Shown here piece after piece: positions 17,811 through 26,243 of a DNA stretch of 64,000 bases. The DNA is taken from assembly GCA_902491765.1 (NCBI GenBank), contig CABUIY010000005.1, positions 1 to 64,000 on the forward strand, given 5' to 3'. This DNA comes from an uncultured Collinsella sp. (lineage in GTDB: Bacteria > Actinomycetota > Coriobacteriia > Coriobacteriales > Coriobacteriaceae). The stretch's first letter is position 1, and every line of letters starts with the position of its first letter. Made by a program: the position numbers and the translations under genes. Below the pieces are notes generated by a model. The model did not search any database and was not told where the DNA came from. It was given only the letters and a program-made list of their open reading frames with translations.

Positions 17811-17837
17811 GCCGGGGGTTGTCCCCCGGCATTTTTT
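17811..17837 (+). terminator. Rho-independent terminator
   Basis: GCCGGGGG-ttgt-CCCCCGGC is followed by ATTTTTT. It lies after the double-HTH gene and immediately before the DUF3800 ribosome-binding site. Confidence 0.9.
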
Positions 17838-17855
17838 ATCTCGCAAGGAGAGCCC

Positions 17856-18527
17856 ATGCTCGAAATCAGCCTGTTCGCCGACGAGTCGGGCGAGAGCGGA
17901 ACAGAATCGAAATACTACCTGCTGACGCTCGTGTTCCATGAACAGAACGCCAGTATCTCGCAGCCGATCAGCATCTACGAAAACGACTTGCGGGCGAAGG
18001 GCCTTCCTAACATCCCGCTGCACGCCTGCCCGCTCATGAACGGGCACGACGATTACGAGGGCATGGACATCCAGGACAGGAAGCGTCTACTGCAAGCGTT
18101 CTTCACCATGCTCCAGCACCTGCCCATCAAGTACCATACGTTTTCGTACAGGAAAGACGAGTTCCCCAACAGCGCCGCTCTTGGAGCGAGGATCAGGCGT
18201 GACATCGTGAACCTTATCTTCGACAACCTTAGCTACCTACAAGGATTCGACAAGGTAAAGGTCTACTACGACGACGGTCAGTATGTCGTGACCAAGGCCC
18301 TACACGACGCAGTGGAGTACGCCTTGTCAACAAACGCTGTCATGTACAAAGACGGCAGCCCCAAAGATTACCGGCTTGCCCAAGCGGCCGACCTCATCTG
18401 CACGATCGAGCTCACTGCCTTGAAATTCGAAGCAAAAGAAGCCACCAAAACCGATGACCGGTTCTTCGGTGCGCATAGCAGTTTCAAGAAAAACTGGCTC
18501 AAGAAAATCCGCAAGAAGCTGCTGTAG
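17856..18527 (+). CDS. DUF3800 family protein
   Basis: This 223-residue protein begins MLEISLFADESGESG, the acidic FADESG start that defines DUF3800. The family has an RNase H-like fold and is often found beside phage and defence genes, but its activity is not settled. The C-terminal block DYRLAQAADLICTIEL is conserved. AAGGAGAG precedes the ATG. A second, truncated DUF3800 copy lies in inverted orientation at 18951-19177, so recombination between copies may have shaped this edge of the island. Confidence 0.85.
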   Translation: MLEISLFADESGESGTESKYYLLTLVFHEQNASISQPISIYENDLRAKGLPNIPLHACPLMNGHDDYEGMDIQDRKRLLQAFFTMLQHLPIKYHTFSYRKDEFPNSAALGARIRRDIVNLIFDNLSYLQGFDKVKVYYDDGQYVVTKALHDAVEYALSTNAVMYKDGSPKDYRLAQAADLICTIELTALKFEAKEATKTDDRFFGAHSSFKKNWLKKIRKKLL

Positions 18528-18950
18528 TCGACTCGCTCGAGGCTCCACCATCCATGCTGGGTACATTTTGGGTACCAGAAAAACGTGCGCAGATGAGACG
18601 AAGCCGCAATTCCTGATACAAAGAACCACGTCAGCCCGCCGATGATAGAAAAGTTCTTATTGAGTGGGAGTAGTTGATATCTAGCGTTTCCGAGCCCCTG
18701 ACCTGCACAAACAGGTCGGGGGCTTTTCGTTTGGCAACCGCTGGACAACCATTATGGTTTCGTGCCCCGTGAACAGGGGACGTAGCGCTGTTCACGTCTG
18801 GGCCCATGTCGGCACCGATCATTGCCCGCGCTGCTTCTGCTTGCGCTTCAGCTTCCGCTGCTCGAAACACGTCGTCGGGAGTTCCGCGTCGGCGCCCCGC
18901 CTTCCCGCCGAAGGAGGGGGTGACGGCTCCCTGCAGAGCCGCGGAACCTC
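18528..18950. other. Gene-poor stretch with a yjdF-tail remnant
   Basis: No intact gene was found. It contains two GGGTAC boxes at about 18558-18577, a terminator at 18693-18727 and, on the reverse strand near 18825-18878, a coding remnant FEQRKLKRKQKQRGQ-stop. That remnant matches the C-terminus of the yjdF gene at 30615-31034. The stretch looks like scar DNA at the island edge. Confidence 0.55.
18693..18727 (+). terminator. Rho-independent terminator
   Basis: AGCCCC-t-GACCTG pairs with CAGGTC-g-GGGGCT, followed by TTTT. It is the first strong terminator after the DUF3800 gene, 165 nt downstream. Confidence 0.75.
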
Positions 18951-19177
18951 CTATATCCGCTTGTTGCGGGCTTGCTTGAGCCAGTTCCTCTTGAAAGAGC
19001 CTATACCTCCGAAGAACTTGTTGTACGTCTCACCGTTCTCCTTGGCCTCGTACTTGACCAAGGCAAGTTCGATAGTGCAGAGGTAATCCGCCACTTGTTC
19101 GAGGCGGTAGTCGGTCATCGAGGTCTTGCGGCATCGGACGACCCCTTTTGAGAGGACCTTGCCCACCGAGTCGTCTC
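18951..19177 (-). pseudogene. C-terminal fragment of a DUF3800 gene
   Basis: The reverse frame reads DDSVGKVLSK, then MTDYRLEQVADYLCTIEL and FKRNWLKQARNKRI. It aligns without gaps to the last third of the intact DUF3800 protein upstream. The N-terminal two thirds, including the FADESG motif, are missing. The homology stops near 19164-19177, exactly where a truncated mtnN frame begins on the other strand. Confidence 0.75.
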
Positions 19178-19406
19178 GCCCGCGGAACAGAAGGAGCGCA
19201 TCCTCGCGACCTTCGGCGACCTGTGCTGCGAGATGGAGGGCTGCACCATCGCGCAGGCCGCCTATCTCAACGGCGTGCCCCTCGTCGTCGTGCGCGCCAT
19301 CAGCGACAAGCCCTGCGCCGAGGGCCAGGTCGTCGACTACAACACCTTCGAGAAGAAGGCCGCCTGCGACTGCGCCCGCATCGCCGCGCGCATGGTTAAG
19401 CTTTAG
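19170..19406 (+). pseudogene. mtnN: 3' fragment of mtnN (MTA/SAH nucleosidase)
   Basis: The frame reads VVSPAEQKERI, LCCEMEGCTIAQAAYLNG, VVVRAISDK and YNTFEKKAA, then stops. These are the C-terminal motifs of 5'-methylthioadenosine/S-adenosylhomocysteine nucleosidase, including the CEMEG substrate-binding segment and the RAISD catalytic Asp. The N-terminal two thirds are absent and replaced by the DUF3800 fragment. The junction therefore marks a recombination or insertion breakpoint. The missing 5' part may lie beyond the left edge of the window. Confidence 0.85.
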
Positions 19407-19457
19407 GCCCTGCGCGCCGGGGCTCTTCTTTATGTTGGGACCCCGGCGCGCAGGGCC
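19406..19457. terminator. Long GC-rich hairpin after mtnN
   Basis: GGCCCTGCGCGCCGGGG (19406-19422) and its exact complement (19441-19457) form a 17-bp stem with an 18-nt loop. It starts at the mtnN stop codon. No long T tract follows, so efficiency is uncertain. Confidence 0.65.
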
Positions 19458-19602
19458 CTTTCCAAAGCGAAGTGTCGAGTCGAAGTGTTGAGCGTCGGCC
19501 CTGAATGTTCAATGGCCGTTGTTTTCTGCCCCTCAAGTGGTGAACTTCTCCTCGGGGCTGTTGATTCCCCCACGCGCCCCCTTCCGTTCTCTGTGTTCCC
19601 CT

Positions 19603-19622
19603 TATACTCCTTGTACAAGGAG
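19603..19622 (+). promoter_or_regulatory. Promoter -10 and palindrome overlapping the levR ribosome-binding site
   Basis: TATACT (19603-19608) is a good -10 candidate, with only a weak -35. The perfect palindrome CTCCTTGTACAAGGAG (19607-19622) overlaps it and contains the AAGGAG ribosome-binding site of the regulator gene. It could be an operator, or an RNA hairpin hiding the ribosome-binding site. Confidence 0.45.
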
Positions 19623-19632
19623 GTAAGAAGTC

Positions 19633-22374
19633 ATGGACAAGACCGCACAGGACAGCTTGGCAAAGAAGCCCGCCGACATGAGGGACAGGATTCTCGAGCA
19701 TCTCGAGGCCCTCACCTCTGCCGTCTCGCTCGACGACCTTGCCCGTCTGTCCACCTCCGACATCGCCGAGACGCTCATCATCTCCAGGAGTCTGGCGAGC
19801 CAGTACCTCAACGACCTTGTTCGCGCCGGCCTTGTGGTTAAGGTGGCGGGCAGGCCTGTCCGTTATTTTCATCGCCGCGCGTTCCAGAAGCGTTTTCAGG
19901 TAAAGCTCTCTGCAAGCGAGTACGCCTCGCTCGCCGACCTCATCCAGGCGACGGGAATCGCCGATCACCGTGACTTCGCGCGTGCCGTGGGCTTTGACCT
20001 GAGCCTCAGCTCCGTTGTCGAGCAGTGCAAGGCTGCGGTTCAGTACCCTCCGTTCGGCCTGCCCATCCTCTTGAGCGGCGGCGTGGGTGTCGGCAAGTCT
20101 TTCCTTTCTCGTCTTGTGTACGAGTACGGCAAGAACCAGGGCTTGCTGTCCCGCGACTCCTCCTATTTGCGCATCGACTGCACCGGGGTCCCGGACGCCG
20201 CCTCGTTCAATGGACTTCTTGACGAGTCGATCGCGAAATCGCGCGGGGGCGTGGTCTTTGTCAACGGCATCGAGGCACTTTCTCCCTCTGCGATGGAACA
20301 CTGCCTTGCGACGGCCCTCGGGCTCGATGCCTCCCAGGATGCGCCGCGCGCTCGCCTCGTTCTTTCGACGACGCTTTCCGCCGATGATCTGAAGGTTTCC
20401 TCGGCCTACAGCAAAATGCCCATCTGTGCCCGCGTCCCCTCACTCAAGGAGCGGACCCCCGAGGAGCGCGAGGATCTCATCTTGAGCTTCCTGCGCAGCG
20501 AGGGGTGCCGAATCGGTTCTGATGTGAAGATCAGCCGCGGCGCATACCGTTGTCTCGTGAACGCGGACTTTTCCGATAACATCGCCGGCTTGCGCGCCTG
20601 CGTGACGAACTGCTGCGCCAAAGCGTTCCTCAATCGCGAGGGCGACTACGTCGTCGTTCGCCCGTATCTTCTTCCCAGCGGGCTCCTCTCCTCCGCGCAG
20701 ATCGATCAACAGCCCGACGATGGCGTTCTGATTGACGCGTCTCTGGATGCCGCCGAGAGCACAGGGCCGGTCGAGCAGGCGCTCGATGCCCTGTGCTCTC
20801 TTGATGAGCGATTCTGCGCCGGGGAGCTCTCTGTCTCCGAGCTTGTCTCGCAAGCTGTCTCCGCTGTGCGCGGCGTTGAGGATCACTTGATCTTCGACCA
20901 CGGCGTCGCCTCCTCGAGGTCGCGCGCCTTCGAGCGCGTCGTGGGCGCGGTCCTTGCCGACGCAGGCTCTTCTTATGGCATCGAGCTTTCGAGGAAGGTC
21001 GCTTTTCTACTGGCCCAGGAGATTTGCCTGCAGTTGTGGCCGGGTATCGGCCTGGCTAGGCGAAAGTCTGCCTGTGCGGAGCAAATCTCCCATCTCCTTG
21101 GTGCCGTGACCTCCGAATTGCCGTTTGCCTCGAGTGTCTCCGATCAGGTCGCCGCAGACGTGGAAGGGGCGCTGGGAATCTCGCTCGATCACTTCACGAA
21201 GACGCTTCTGACGCTGTGCGTCGCATCGGAGTCTCGCGATGCGAAGGCCCTTCGGACGCTCTGCGTCATCTTGTCCCACGGCTACTCAACGGCGACGAGC
21301 ATCGCCGACGCGGCGAACCGTATGCTCGGCATGCATGTGTACGAGGCTGTCGACATGCCCTACGACCAGCAGCTGAAGGACATCGTCGGTCCGCTCCAGC
21401 GCCTCGTCGACCGCCATTCCTACTGCACCGGGGTCGTGTTCCTCGTCGACATGGGCTCCTTGGAGGAGGCCTATAAGGCCCTCGAGAACGTTACCGACTC
21501 CACTATCGGCGTGGTGAACAACGTCTCTACCGGTCTTGCGCTCGAGATCGGGGTCGGGCTGCTCGGCGGCAAGTCCATCGCCGAGGTTCTTGGCGATGCG
21601 ACCGCCGCGTGCGTGACGCACTGCAAGGTGATCGAGCGCGTCAACCGTGAGGACGCCATCGTCTTCTGCTCCGAGTCCGGGGTCGACGCCGCGGAGAGGA
21701 TACGCCAGCTCGTCTCGCAGAGCCTCCCGCGCACCATAGGCGCGCGCCTGCTCACGAGGCCCTTCAAGCAGCTCGTCGCGAACGGGTCGAACGACGCCGT
21801 TTTCTCCGAGCACCGCGTCTGCGCCGTCATCGGCACGGGAGACCCCGGGGTCGCCTCCGTCCCCTTCGTCGCCCTCGAGGACATCATGTCGACGGCGTCC
21901 GCCTCTAAGGTTGATGCCGTGTTCGGCAGGTGGCTTGACGCTTCCGAGCTCTCTTCTTTCCACGAGAAGCTGCTCTCGAACATGACGCTGCAGAACGTCA
22001 TCCGCTCCATCACCATCCTCGACCCGGAGCGGCTATTCCACGAGATCGAGAGCGCCGTGCACGAGCTTCAGCGCAGGACAGGCGAGAAGATCGGCAGCAA
22101 CGCCATCATTGGGCTCTACGTCCACCTCTGCTGTCTCGTCGAGCGCCTTGTTACCAGAAACCCCATTGAGACCTACGTTGGCCAGGACCGCTTCGAGGAG
22201 GAACGCGCCGATTTCATCGAGTCCTTCAGGCAGAGCTTCTCGAGCATCTCGACGCGCTATCGCGTAGAGGTTCCCGTAAGCGAGATCGCATATGTCTTCG
22301 ACTACATAAGCGTGAGCGCCGCCCCGGCGCGAGAAGAGCGCCTCGGCTCCTCGGACCTCCTGCTCGACGAGTGA
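19633..22374 (+). CDS. LevR-like PTS operon regulator (HTH, AAA, PRD, EIIA-man domains)
   Basis: This 913-residue regulator has an N-terminal winged-HTH (about 15-80), then an NtrC-type AAA domain with Walker A GGVGVGKS (149-156). A PRD region, an EIIA-man-like domain with His549 in ILSHGYSTA, and a second PRD with His831 in YVHLCCLVERL follow. The order matches LevR/ManR activators. Two features are abnormal: the GAFTGA sigma-54 loop is absent, and the Walker B acidic pair is NG (GGVVFVNGIE, 205-214) instead of DE. It stands just upstream of the PTS operon and surely controls it, with phosphorylation of the PRD/EIIA histidines reporting PTS traffic. Promoter activation is probably not sigma-54 dependent. 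Confidence 0.9.
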   Translation: MDKTAQDSLAKKPADMRDRILEHLEALTSAVSLDDLARLSTSDIAETLIISRSLASQYLNDLVRAGLVVKVAGRPVRYFHRRAFQKRFQVKLSASEYASLADLIQATGIADHRDFARAVGFDLSLSSVVEQCKAAVQYPPFGLPILLSGGVGVGKSFLSRLVYEYGKNQGLLSRDSSYLRIDCTGVPDAASFNGLLDESIAKSRGGVVFVNGIEALSPSAMEHCLATALGLDASQDAPRARLVLSTTLSADDLKVSSAYSKMPICARVPSLKERTPEEREDLILSFLRSEGCRIGSDVKISRGAYRCLVNADFSDNIAGLRACVTNCCAKAFLNREGDYVVVRPYLLPSGLLSSAQIDQQPDDGVLIDASLDAAESTGPVEQALDALCSLDERFCAGELSVSELVSQAVSAVRGVEDHLIFDHGVASSRSRAFERVVGAVLADAGSSYGIELSRKVAFLLAQEICLQLWPGIGLARRKSACAEQISHLLGAVTSELPFASSVSDQVAADVEGALGISLDHFTKTLLTLCVASESRDAKALRTLCVILSHGYSTATSIADAANRMLGMHVYEAVDMPYDQQLKDIVGPLQRLVDRHSYCTGVVFLVDMGSLEEAYKALENVTDSTIGVVNNVSTGLALEIGVGLLGGKSIAEVLGDATAACVTHCKVIERVNREDAIVFCSESGVDAAERIRQLVSQSLPRTIGARLLTRPFKQLVANGSNDAVFSEHRVCAVIGTGDPGVASVPFVALEDIMSTASASKVDAVFGRWLDASELSSFHEKLLSNMTLQNVIRSITILDPERLFHEIESAVHELQRRTGEKIGSNAIIGLYVHLCCLVERLVTRNPIETYVGQDRFEEERADFIESFRQSFSSISTRYRVEVPVSEIAYVFDYISVSAAPAREERLGSSDLLLDE

Positions 22375-22497
22375 CCTTCCCCGCGCCGCCGCAAGCCGAC
22401 CGCGCGTCCTCAATAATCCGATAACCCCTTGCCCGGCGCGAATCCGGATAGCGCCGAGGCAGTACCGAACGTAAAACTTCATTTGATAGGAGCAAAC

Positions 22498-22971
22498 ATG
22501 AGTGTTGTTATGGCACGAATCGACAATCGCCTGCTTCACGGCATCATCGTGACGCAGTGGGCCCCGGTGTCGGGCGCGACCCGAGTCATGGTCATCGACG
22601 ACAAGGTCGCCGGCGACGAGGTCCTGAAGTCCACCATGAGGATGGCGCGCCCCGCGGGCATGGCCGTCTCGATCATCTCCGAGCAGACCGCGCTCAAGAA
22701 CTTCGCGGCGGGCAAGTACGACCGCGAGAAGGTCTTTGTCATCGCCAAGGAGCCCGAGACGATCCTTCACCTGGTCGAGTCGGGCATCGAGCTCCCGTCG
22801 CTGATCGTCGGCGGCTCGCTCGTCAAGGAGGGCGGCGTCCAGCTCACCCAGCGCGCCTATGCCTCCGCCGAGAACGTCCAGAGCTACAAGGCGCTCATCG
22901 CCCGCGGCGTCAAGGTGACGGCACAGTTCGTGCCCGCCGACAAGCCCGTCTCCGTCGCCGACCTCATCTAA
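22498..22971 (+). CDS. PTS mannose/fructose/sorbose family EIIB
   Basis: This 157-residue cytoplasmic EIIB starts at the ATG at 22498 behind ATAGGAG. RIDNRLLHG carries the phosphorylated His14 of the mannose-family EIIB. It passes phosphate from EIIA to the incoming sugar. It is the first structural gene after the regulator (123-nt gap that must hold the operon promoter) and is followed 9 nt later by EIIC. Confidence 0.95.
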   Translation: MSVVMARIDNRLLHGIIVTQWAPVSGATRVMVIDDKVAGDEVLKSTMRMARPAGMAVSIISEQTALKNFAAGKYDREKVFVIAKEPETILHLVESGIELPSLIVGGSLVKEGGVQLTQRAYASAENVQSYKALIARGVKVTAQFVPADKPVSVADLI

Positions 22972-22980
22972 GGAGGGATC

Positions 22981-23766
22981 ATGGTCAACTTCACTATCCT
23001 GCAGGTCGTCCTTTTGACCCTGCTGGCCTTCATCAAGCACGTGGACTACTACGGCATCCCGATGATCTTCGTCAACTATGCCGTCTTCTGGGGCCTTATC
23101 ACCGGCGTCGTCATGGGCGACTGGCAGACCGGCCTCGTCATCGGCGGCACCATCCAGCTCATGCAGCTCGGCGTCGCGGGCTTCGGCGGCTCGTCGATTC
23201 CCGACTACGGCACGATGGCCATCATCGCCACCGCCTACGGCGTGACCCTGGGCGCGGACACGGGCCTCGCCATCGGCCTGCCGGTCGGCATGCTCGGCAT
23301 CCAGCTCGACGTCATCGTCAAGATCCTCAACGGCTTCGTCGTCGAGAAGTCCCAGAAGTTCTGCAACGAGGGTAAGTTCAATCAGATGAACGCCATCCTG
23401 TGGGTCTGCCCCGCGCTCTTCGGCCTGTGCGCCGCCCTGCCCGTCTTTGTCTCCGTGACGCTCGGCCAGCCCGCCGTCAACTGGCTCCTCGAGGTCATGC
23501 CTCAGTGGTTCCTCTCCGGCCTCACCCTCGCCGGCAAGATGCTCCCGGCCATCGGTATCGCCATGCTGCTCCGCTACATGCCCACCGGCAAGTACTTCCA
23601 GTACCTGCTCGTCGGCTTCTTCCTCTCGGCCTTCCTGAACGTGCCCATCATCGGCGCCGCCATCGTCGGCGTTGCCCTCGCGATCGCGTTCTACCAGCGT
23701 GCCGAGAGGGACACCGAGCTCGCCGCTCACGCTTCCGCAGACGCCTTCATCGGAGAGGATGAGTAA
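22981..23766 (+). CDS. PTS mannose/fructose/sorbose family EIIC
   Basis: This is a 261-residue integral membrane permease subunit. Hydrophobic helices run throughout. The glycine-rich loop VIGGTIQLMQLGVAGFGGSSIPDYG is the conserved EIIC-man signature region. It forms the sugar channel with EIID encoded next. AAGGAGG precedes the start and the EIID start follows its stop after 2 nt. Confidence 0.95.
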   Translation: MVNFTILQVVLLTLLAFIKHVDYYGIPMIFVNYAVFWGLITGVVMGDWQTGLVIGGTIQLMQLGVAGFGGSSIPDYGTMAIIATAYGVTLGADTGLAIGLPVGMLGIQLDVIVKILNGFVVEKSQKFCNEGKFNQMNAILWVCPALFGLCAALPVFVSVTLGQPAVNWLLEVMPQWFLSGLTLAGKMLPAIGIAMLLRYMPTGKYFQYLLVGFFLSAFLNVPIIGAAIVGVALAIAFYQRAERDTELAAHASADAFIGEDE

Positions 23767-23768
23767 CC

Positions 23769-24602
23769 ATGGAAAACGAGAACATCACCGCCGTCGCCGA
23801 GGGCAAGCCCTCCGGCTACAAGGTCACCAAGAAGGATCTGCGCAACGCGAACTGGCGCTGGCTCATGAGCGTGTGCACCTTCAACTACCAGACCCAGCAG
23901 GGCGCCTCAGTCGCCTACGCCCTCTCGCCGGTCCTGAGGAAGATCTACACGAACGACGAGGACTATAAGCAAGCGCTCAACAACCACTTCCGCTACTACA
24001 ATACCCAGCCTTGGCTCGCCGCCATCATCCTTGGCGCCTGCGTGGCCATGGAGGAACGCGACGGCCTAGCGGCGGCGGACGCCGTCCAAGACCTGAAGAT
24101 CGGCACCATGGGACCGCTCGCCGGCGTCGGCGACTCCCTGCTCATGACCATGATCCCGACCATCATGGGCTCCATCGCTGCCTACATGGCCATCGAGGGC
24201 AACCCCGTGGGAGCCGGCATCTGGTTCGCGCTCATCCTGGCCATCTTCTGGGTCCGCATGCACGCCCTCGAGTTCGGCTACAAGCAGGGCGTGAAGCTCG
24301 TCACCGACTTCAGCGAGAAGCTTCCCAACCTCACTGCCGCCGCCTCCGTGCTCGGCCTCACCGTGGTCGGCTGCCTCATCGCCTCGGTCATCGGCGTCAC
24401 CTGCCCGATTAGCTTCAGCTTCGGCGACGTTTCGATGGAGATTCAGCCGCTGCTCGACAAGATCCTGCCTGCCATGATCCCCGCCGCCATCACGGGAAGC
24501 GCGTATTACCTTCTTACCAAGAAGAACGCGAGCATGACGGCCCTCATCCTCGTGGTGATCGTCCTCGCGATGGTCGCCTCCGCCGCCGGCATCCTCGCCT
24601 AG
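23769..24602 (+). CDS. PTS mannose/fructose/sorbose family EIID
   Basis: This 277-residue membrane subunit has the typical N-terminal helix (LRNANWRWLMSVCTFNYQTQ) and the conserved block FRYYNTQPWLAAIILG. The GIKIGTMGPLAG-like LKIGTMGPLAGVGDSL motif follows, then a membrane-spanning C-terminus. EIID exists only in the mannose PTS family and partners EIIC. Its gene follows EIIC after 2 nt. Confidence 0.95.
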   Translation: MENENITAVAEGKPSGYKVTKKDLRNANWRWLMSVCTFNYQTQQGASVAYALSPVLRKIYTNDEDYKQALNNHFRYYNTQPWLAAIILGACVAMEERDGLAAADAVQDLKIGTMGPLAGVGDSLLMTMIPTIMGSIAAYMAIEGNPVGAGIWFALILAIFWVRMHALEFGYKQGVKLVTDFSEKLPNLTAAASVLGLTVVGCLIASVIGVTCPISFSFGDVSMEIQPLLDKILPAMIPAAITGSAYYLLTKKNASMTALILVVIVLAMVASAAGILA

Positions 24603-24628
24603 CTTCGACCCAAGAGATTGGTGAATCA

Positions 24629-25027
24629 ATGAGAAAGATAGTTGTGGCGAGCCATTCCCTTCTCGCCCAGGGCTTCAAGGACACCCTCGAGTTCCTTACG
24701 GGTAAGAGCGACGCCGTCAACGCCGTGTGCGCCTACGTGAACGACAACGGCGAGGGGCTCGACGCGGCGGTCGAGGCTGCGCTTTCGGGCACTGACGAGG
24801 TCGTCGTCCTTACCGACGCGCTCGGCGGCAGCGTGAACCAGCGCTTCTCCCGCTTCGCCTCCGACCGGATCCACGTGATCGCGGGTGTCAACCTCCCGCT
24901 CGCCATGACGGTCGCGCTCGCGCGCCCCGACGAGAAACTCGACTTCGACGCCCTCGTCGACGAGGCGCGCCAGCAGATCGTCTACGTGAACGGTGCCAGT
25001 TCCGCCGAGTGCGAAGACGACGAATAG
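24629..25027 (+). CDS. PTS mannose/fructose/sorbose family EIIA
   Basis: This 132-residue EIIA has active-site His9 in MRKIVVASHSLLAQG. It accepts phosphate from HPr and passes it to EIIB. TDALGGSVNQRF is the conserved second segment. The order B-C-D-A with a separate EIIA gene is common in substrate-specific mannose-family systems. The next gene follows after 12 nt. Confidence 0.95.
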   Translation: MRKIVVASHSLLAQGFKDTLEFLTGKSDAVNAVCAYVNDNGEGLDAAVEAALSGTDEVVVLTDALGGSVNQRFSRFASDRIHVIAGVNLPLAMTVALARPDEKLDFDALVDEARQQIVYVNGASSAECEDDE

Positions 25028-25039
25028 AGGAGGTCGACG

Positions 25040-26164
25040 ATGAGAGAGTTCCTTAAGGATGTGTGGATGCACGGCGGTGAGGAAAGCCGCGCCATCACCC
25101 CCGAGAACATCACGGGCGAGAAGGGCCGTGCCGCCATGTCGGCCAGCCACCTCGGCGTCGGCCGCAAGGGCTCGTGCTGCGTGCCCCTTGAGTCCGGCGA
25201 GACCATCACGCTCGCGGACATCGAGGGCCCCGGCATCATCCGCCACATCTGGATGACCGTCCCCGACAAGACCGCCGCCGGCAGCTTCGTCATGCGCGAC
25301 CTCGTGCTGCGCTTCTACTGGGACGACGAGGAGACCCCCTCGGTCGAGTGCCCTGTCGGCGACTTCTTCTGCAACGGCTTCGGTGAGCGCGCCATCGTCA
25401 ACTCGATGCCCATCTGCGTGAACCCGACGGGCGGCATGAACTGCTACTTCGAGATGCCTTTCAGGAAGCACGCCAAGGTCACGCTTACGAGCGAGCACCC
25501 CGGGTTCATTAAGTACATCTTCTACACGTTCAACTACGCGCTCACCGACGTGCCGGACGACGCCATGTACTTCCACGCCCGCTTTAACCGCGAGCGCAGC
25601 ACTCGCAGGGGCGTCGACTACACCGTGCTCGACGGCGTGCGCGGCAAGGGCTACTACGTCGGCACCTACATGGCCCTGTGCGCCCTGGAGCGCTATTGGT
25701 GGGGCGAGGGCGAGATGAAGTTCTTCCTCGACGGCGACGAGGAGTTCCCCACGGTCACCTCGACGGGAGCCGAGGACTACTTCGGCGGTGCCTGGGCCTT
25801 CCTCGACAGGCCGCCCCACGCGCTGCCCGAGGCGCAGTGCTTCAACACGCTGTTCGCCGGCTACCCGTACCGCTCGACGCGCGACGCCACGCGCGACCGC
25901 TTCAGCGCGGGCAAGCCGAACCCGAACCCGATGCTCGCGACCAACGACGACGCGCTGCCCAGGCACGGCCTCTACAGGTGGCACCTTCCCGACCCGATCT
26001 CGTTCAAGGAGGACCTGCGCGTGACGTTCCAGGACCTCGGCAACGACGACATCAAGCTCTACGAGCGCGAGGACGACATCTCTACCGTCGCCTACTGGTA
26101 CCAAAGCGAGCCGCACGCCGTGCTCGCCCCGTTTGCCGCAAGGCAGGACCGCGTGCCCAGGTAG
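25040..26164 (+). CDS. DUF2961 / GH172 family glycoside hydrolase
   Basis: This 374-residue cytoplasmic protein has no signal peptide. Its motifs are DIEGPGIIRHIWMT, FFCNGFGE, GMNCYFEMPF, EMKFFLDGD and STGAEDYFGGAW. These are DUF2961, which founds GH172. Characterised GH172 enzymes hydrolyse or isomerise difructose dianhydride I and alpha-linked fructo- or arabinofuranosides. Acidic residues in GEGEMKFF and GAEDYF fit the reported catalytic pair by spacing. It lies between a PTS and a sugar kinase, so it should cleave the sugar, perhaps phosphorylated, that the PTS imports. AGGAGG precedes the start. Confidence 0.85.
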   Translation: MREFLKDVWMHGGEESRAITPENITGEKGRAAMSASHLGVGRKGSCCVPLESGETITLADIEGPGIIRHIWMTVPDKTAAGSFVMRDLVLRFYWDDEETPSVECPVGDFFCNGFGERAIVNSMPICVNPTGGMNCYFEMPFRKHAKVTLTSEHPGFIKYIFYTFNYALTDVPDDAMYFHARFNRERSTRRGVDYTVLDGVRGKGYYVGTYMALCALERYWWGEGEMKFFLDGDEEFPTVTSTGAEDYFGGAWAFLDRPPHALPEAQCFNTLFAGYPYRSTRDATRDRFSAGKPNPNPMLATNDDALPRHGLYRWHLPDPISFKEDLRVTFQDLGNDDIKLYEREDDISTVAYWYQSEPHAVLAPFAARQDRVPR

Positions 26165-26191
26165 GGTCGCCTCGAAACAAGCCAACGTTAT

Positions 26192-26226
26192 GGGCGCCCG
26201 CGGTTGACCATGACTGCGGGCGTCCC
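26192..26226 (+). promoter_or_regulatory. Intercistronic hairpin before the ROK kinase gene
   Basis: GGGCGCCCGC pairs with GCGGGCGTCCC with one bulge, followed by TTTG and then the kinase ribosome-binding site. It may be a processing or attenuating stem-loop that lowers downstream expression. Confidence 0.45.
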
Positions 26227-26243
26227 TTTGTAAGGAGGATCAC

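Noticed and set aside
18558..18577. Two GGGTAC boxes as an att core
   Set aside because: No matching copy was found at the other side of the integrase genes within the window.
18651..18675. ATTGAGTGGGAGTAG shared with about 29625 as an attachment site
   Set aside because: Fifteen bases with one mismatch and no integration context at the second site. Both loci carry yjdF sequence, so shared ancestry is as likely.
22375..22497. Sigma-54 promoter for the PTS operon
   Set aside because: No convincing GG-n10-GC element at -24/-12 was seen, in line with the missing GAFTGA loop in the regulator.
22033..26185. Long reverse-strand frames across the PTS genes and GH172 gene
   Set aside because: They mirror the real operon. 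The products are repetitive in Asp, Gly, Val and Arg, without domains or ribosome-binding sites.
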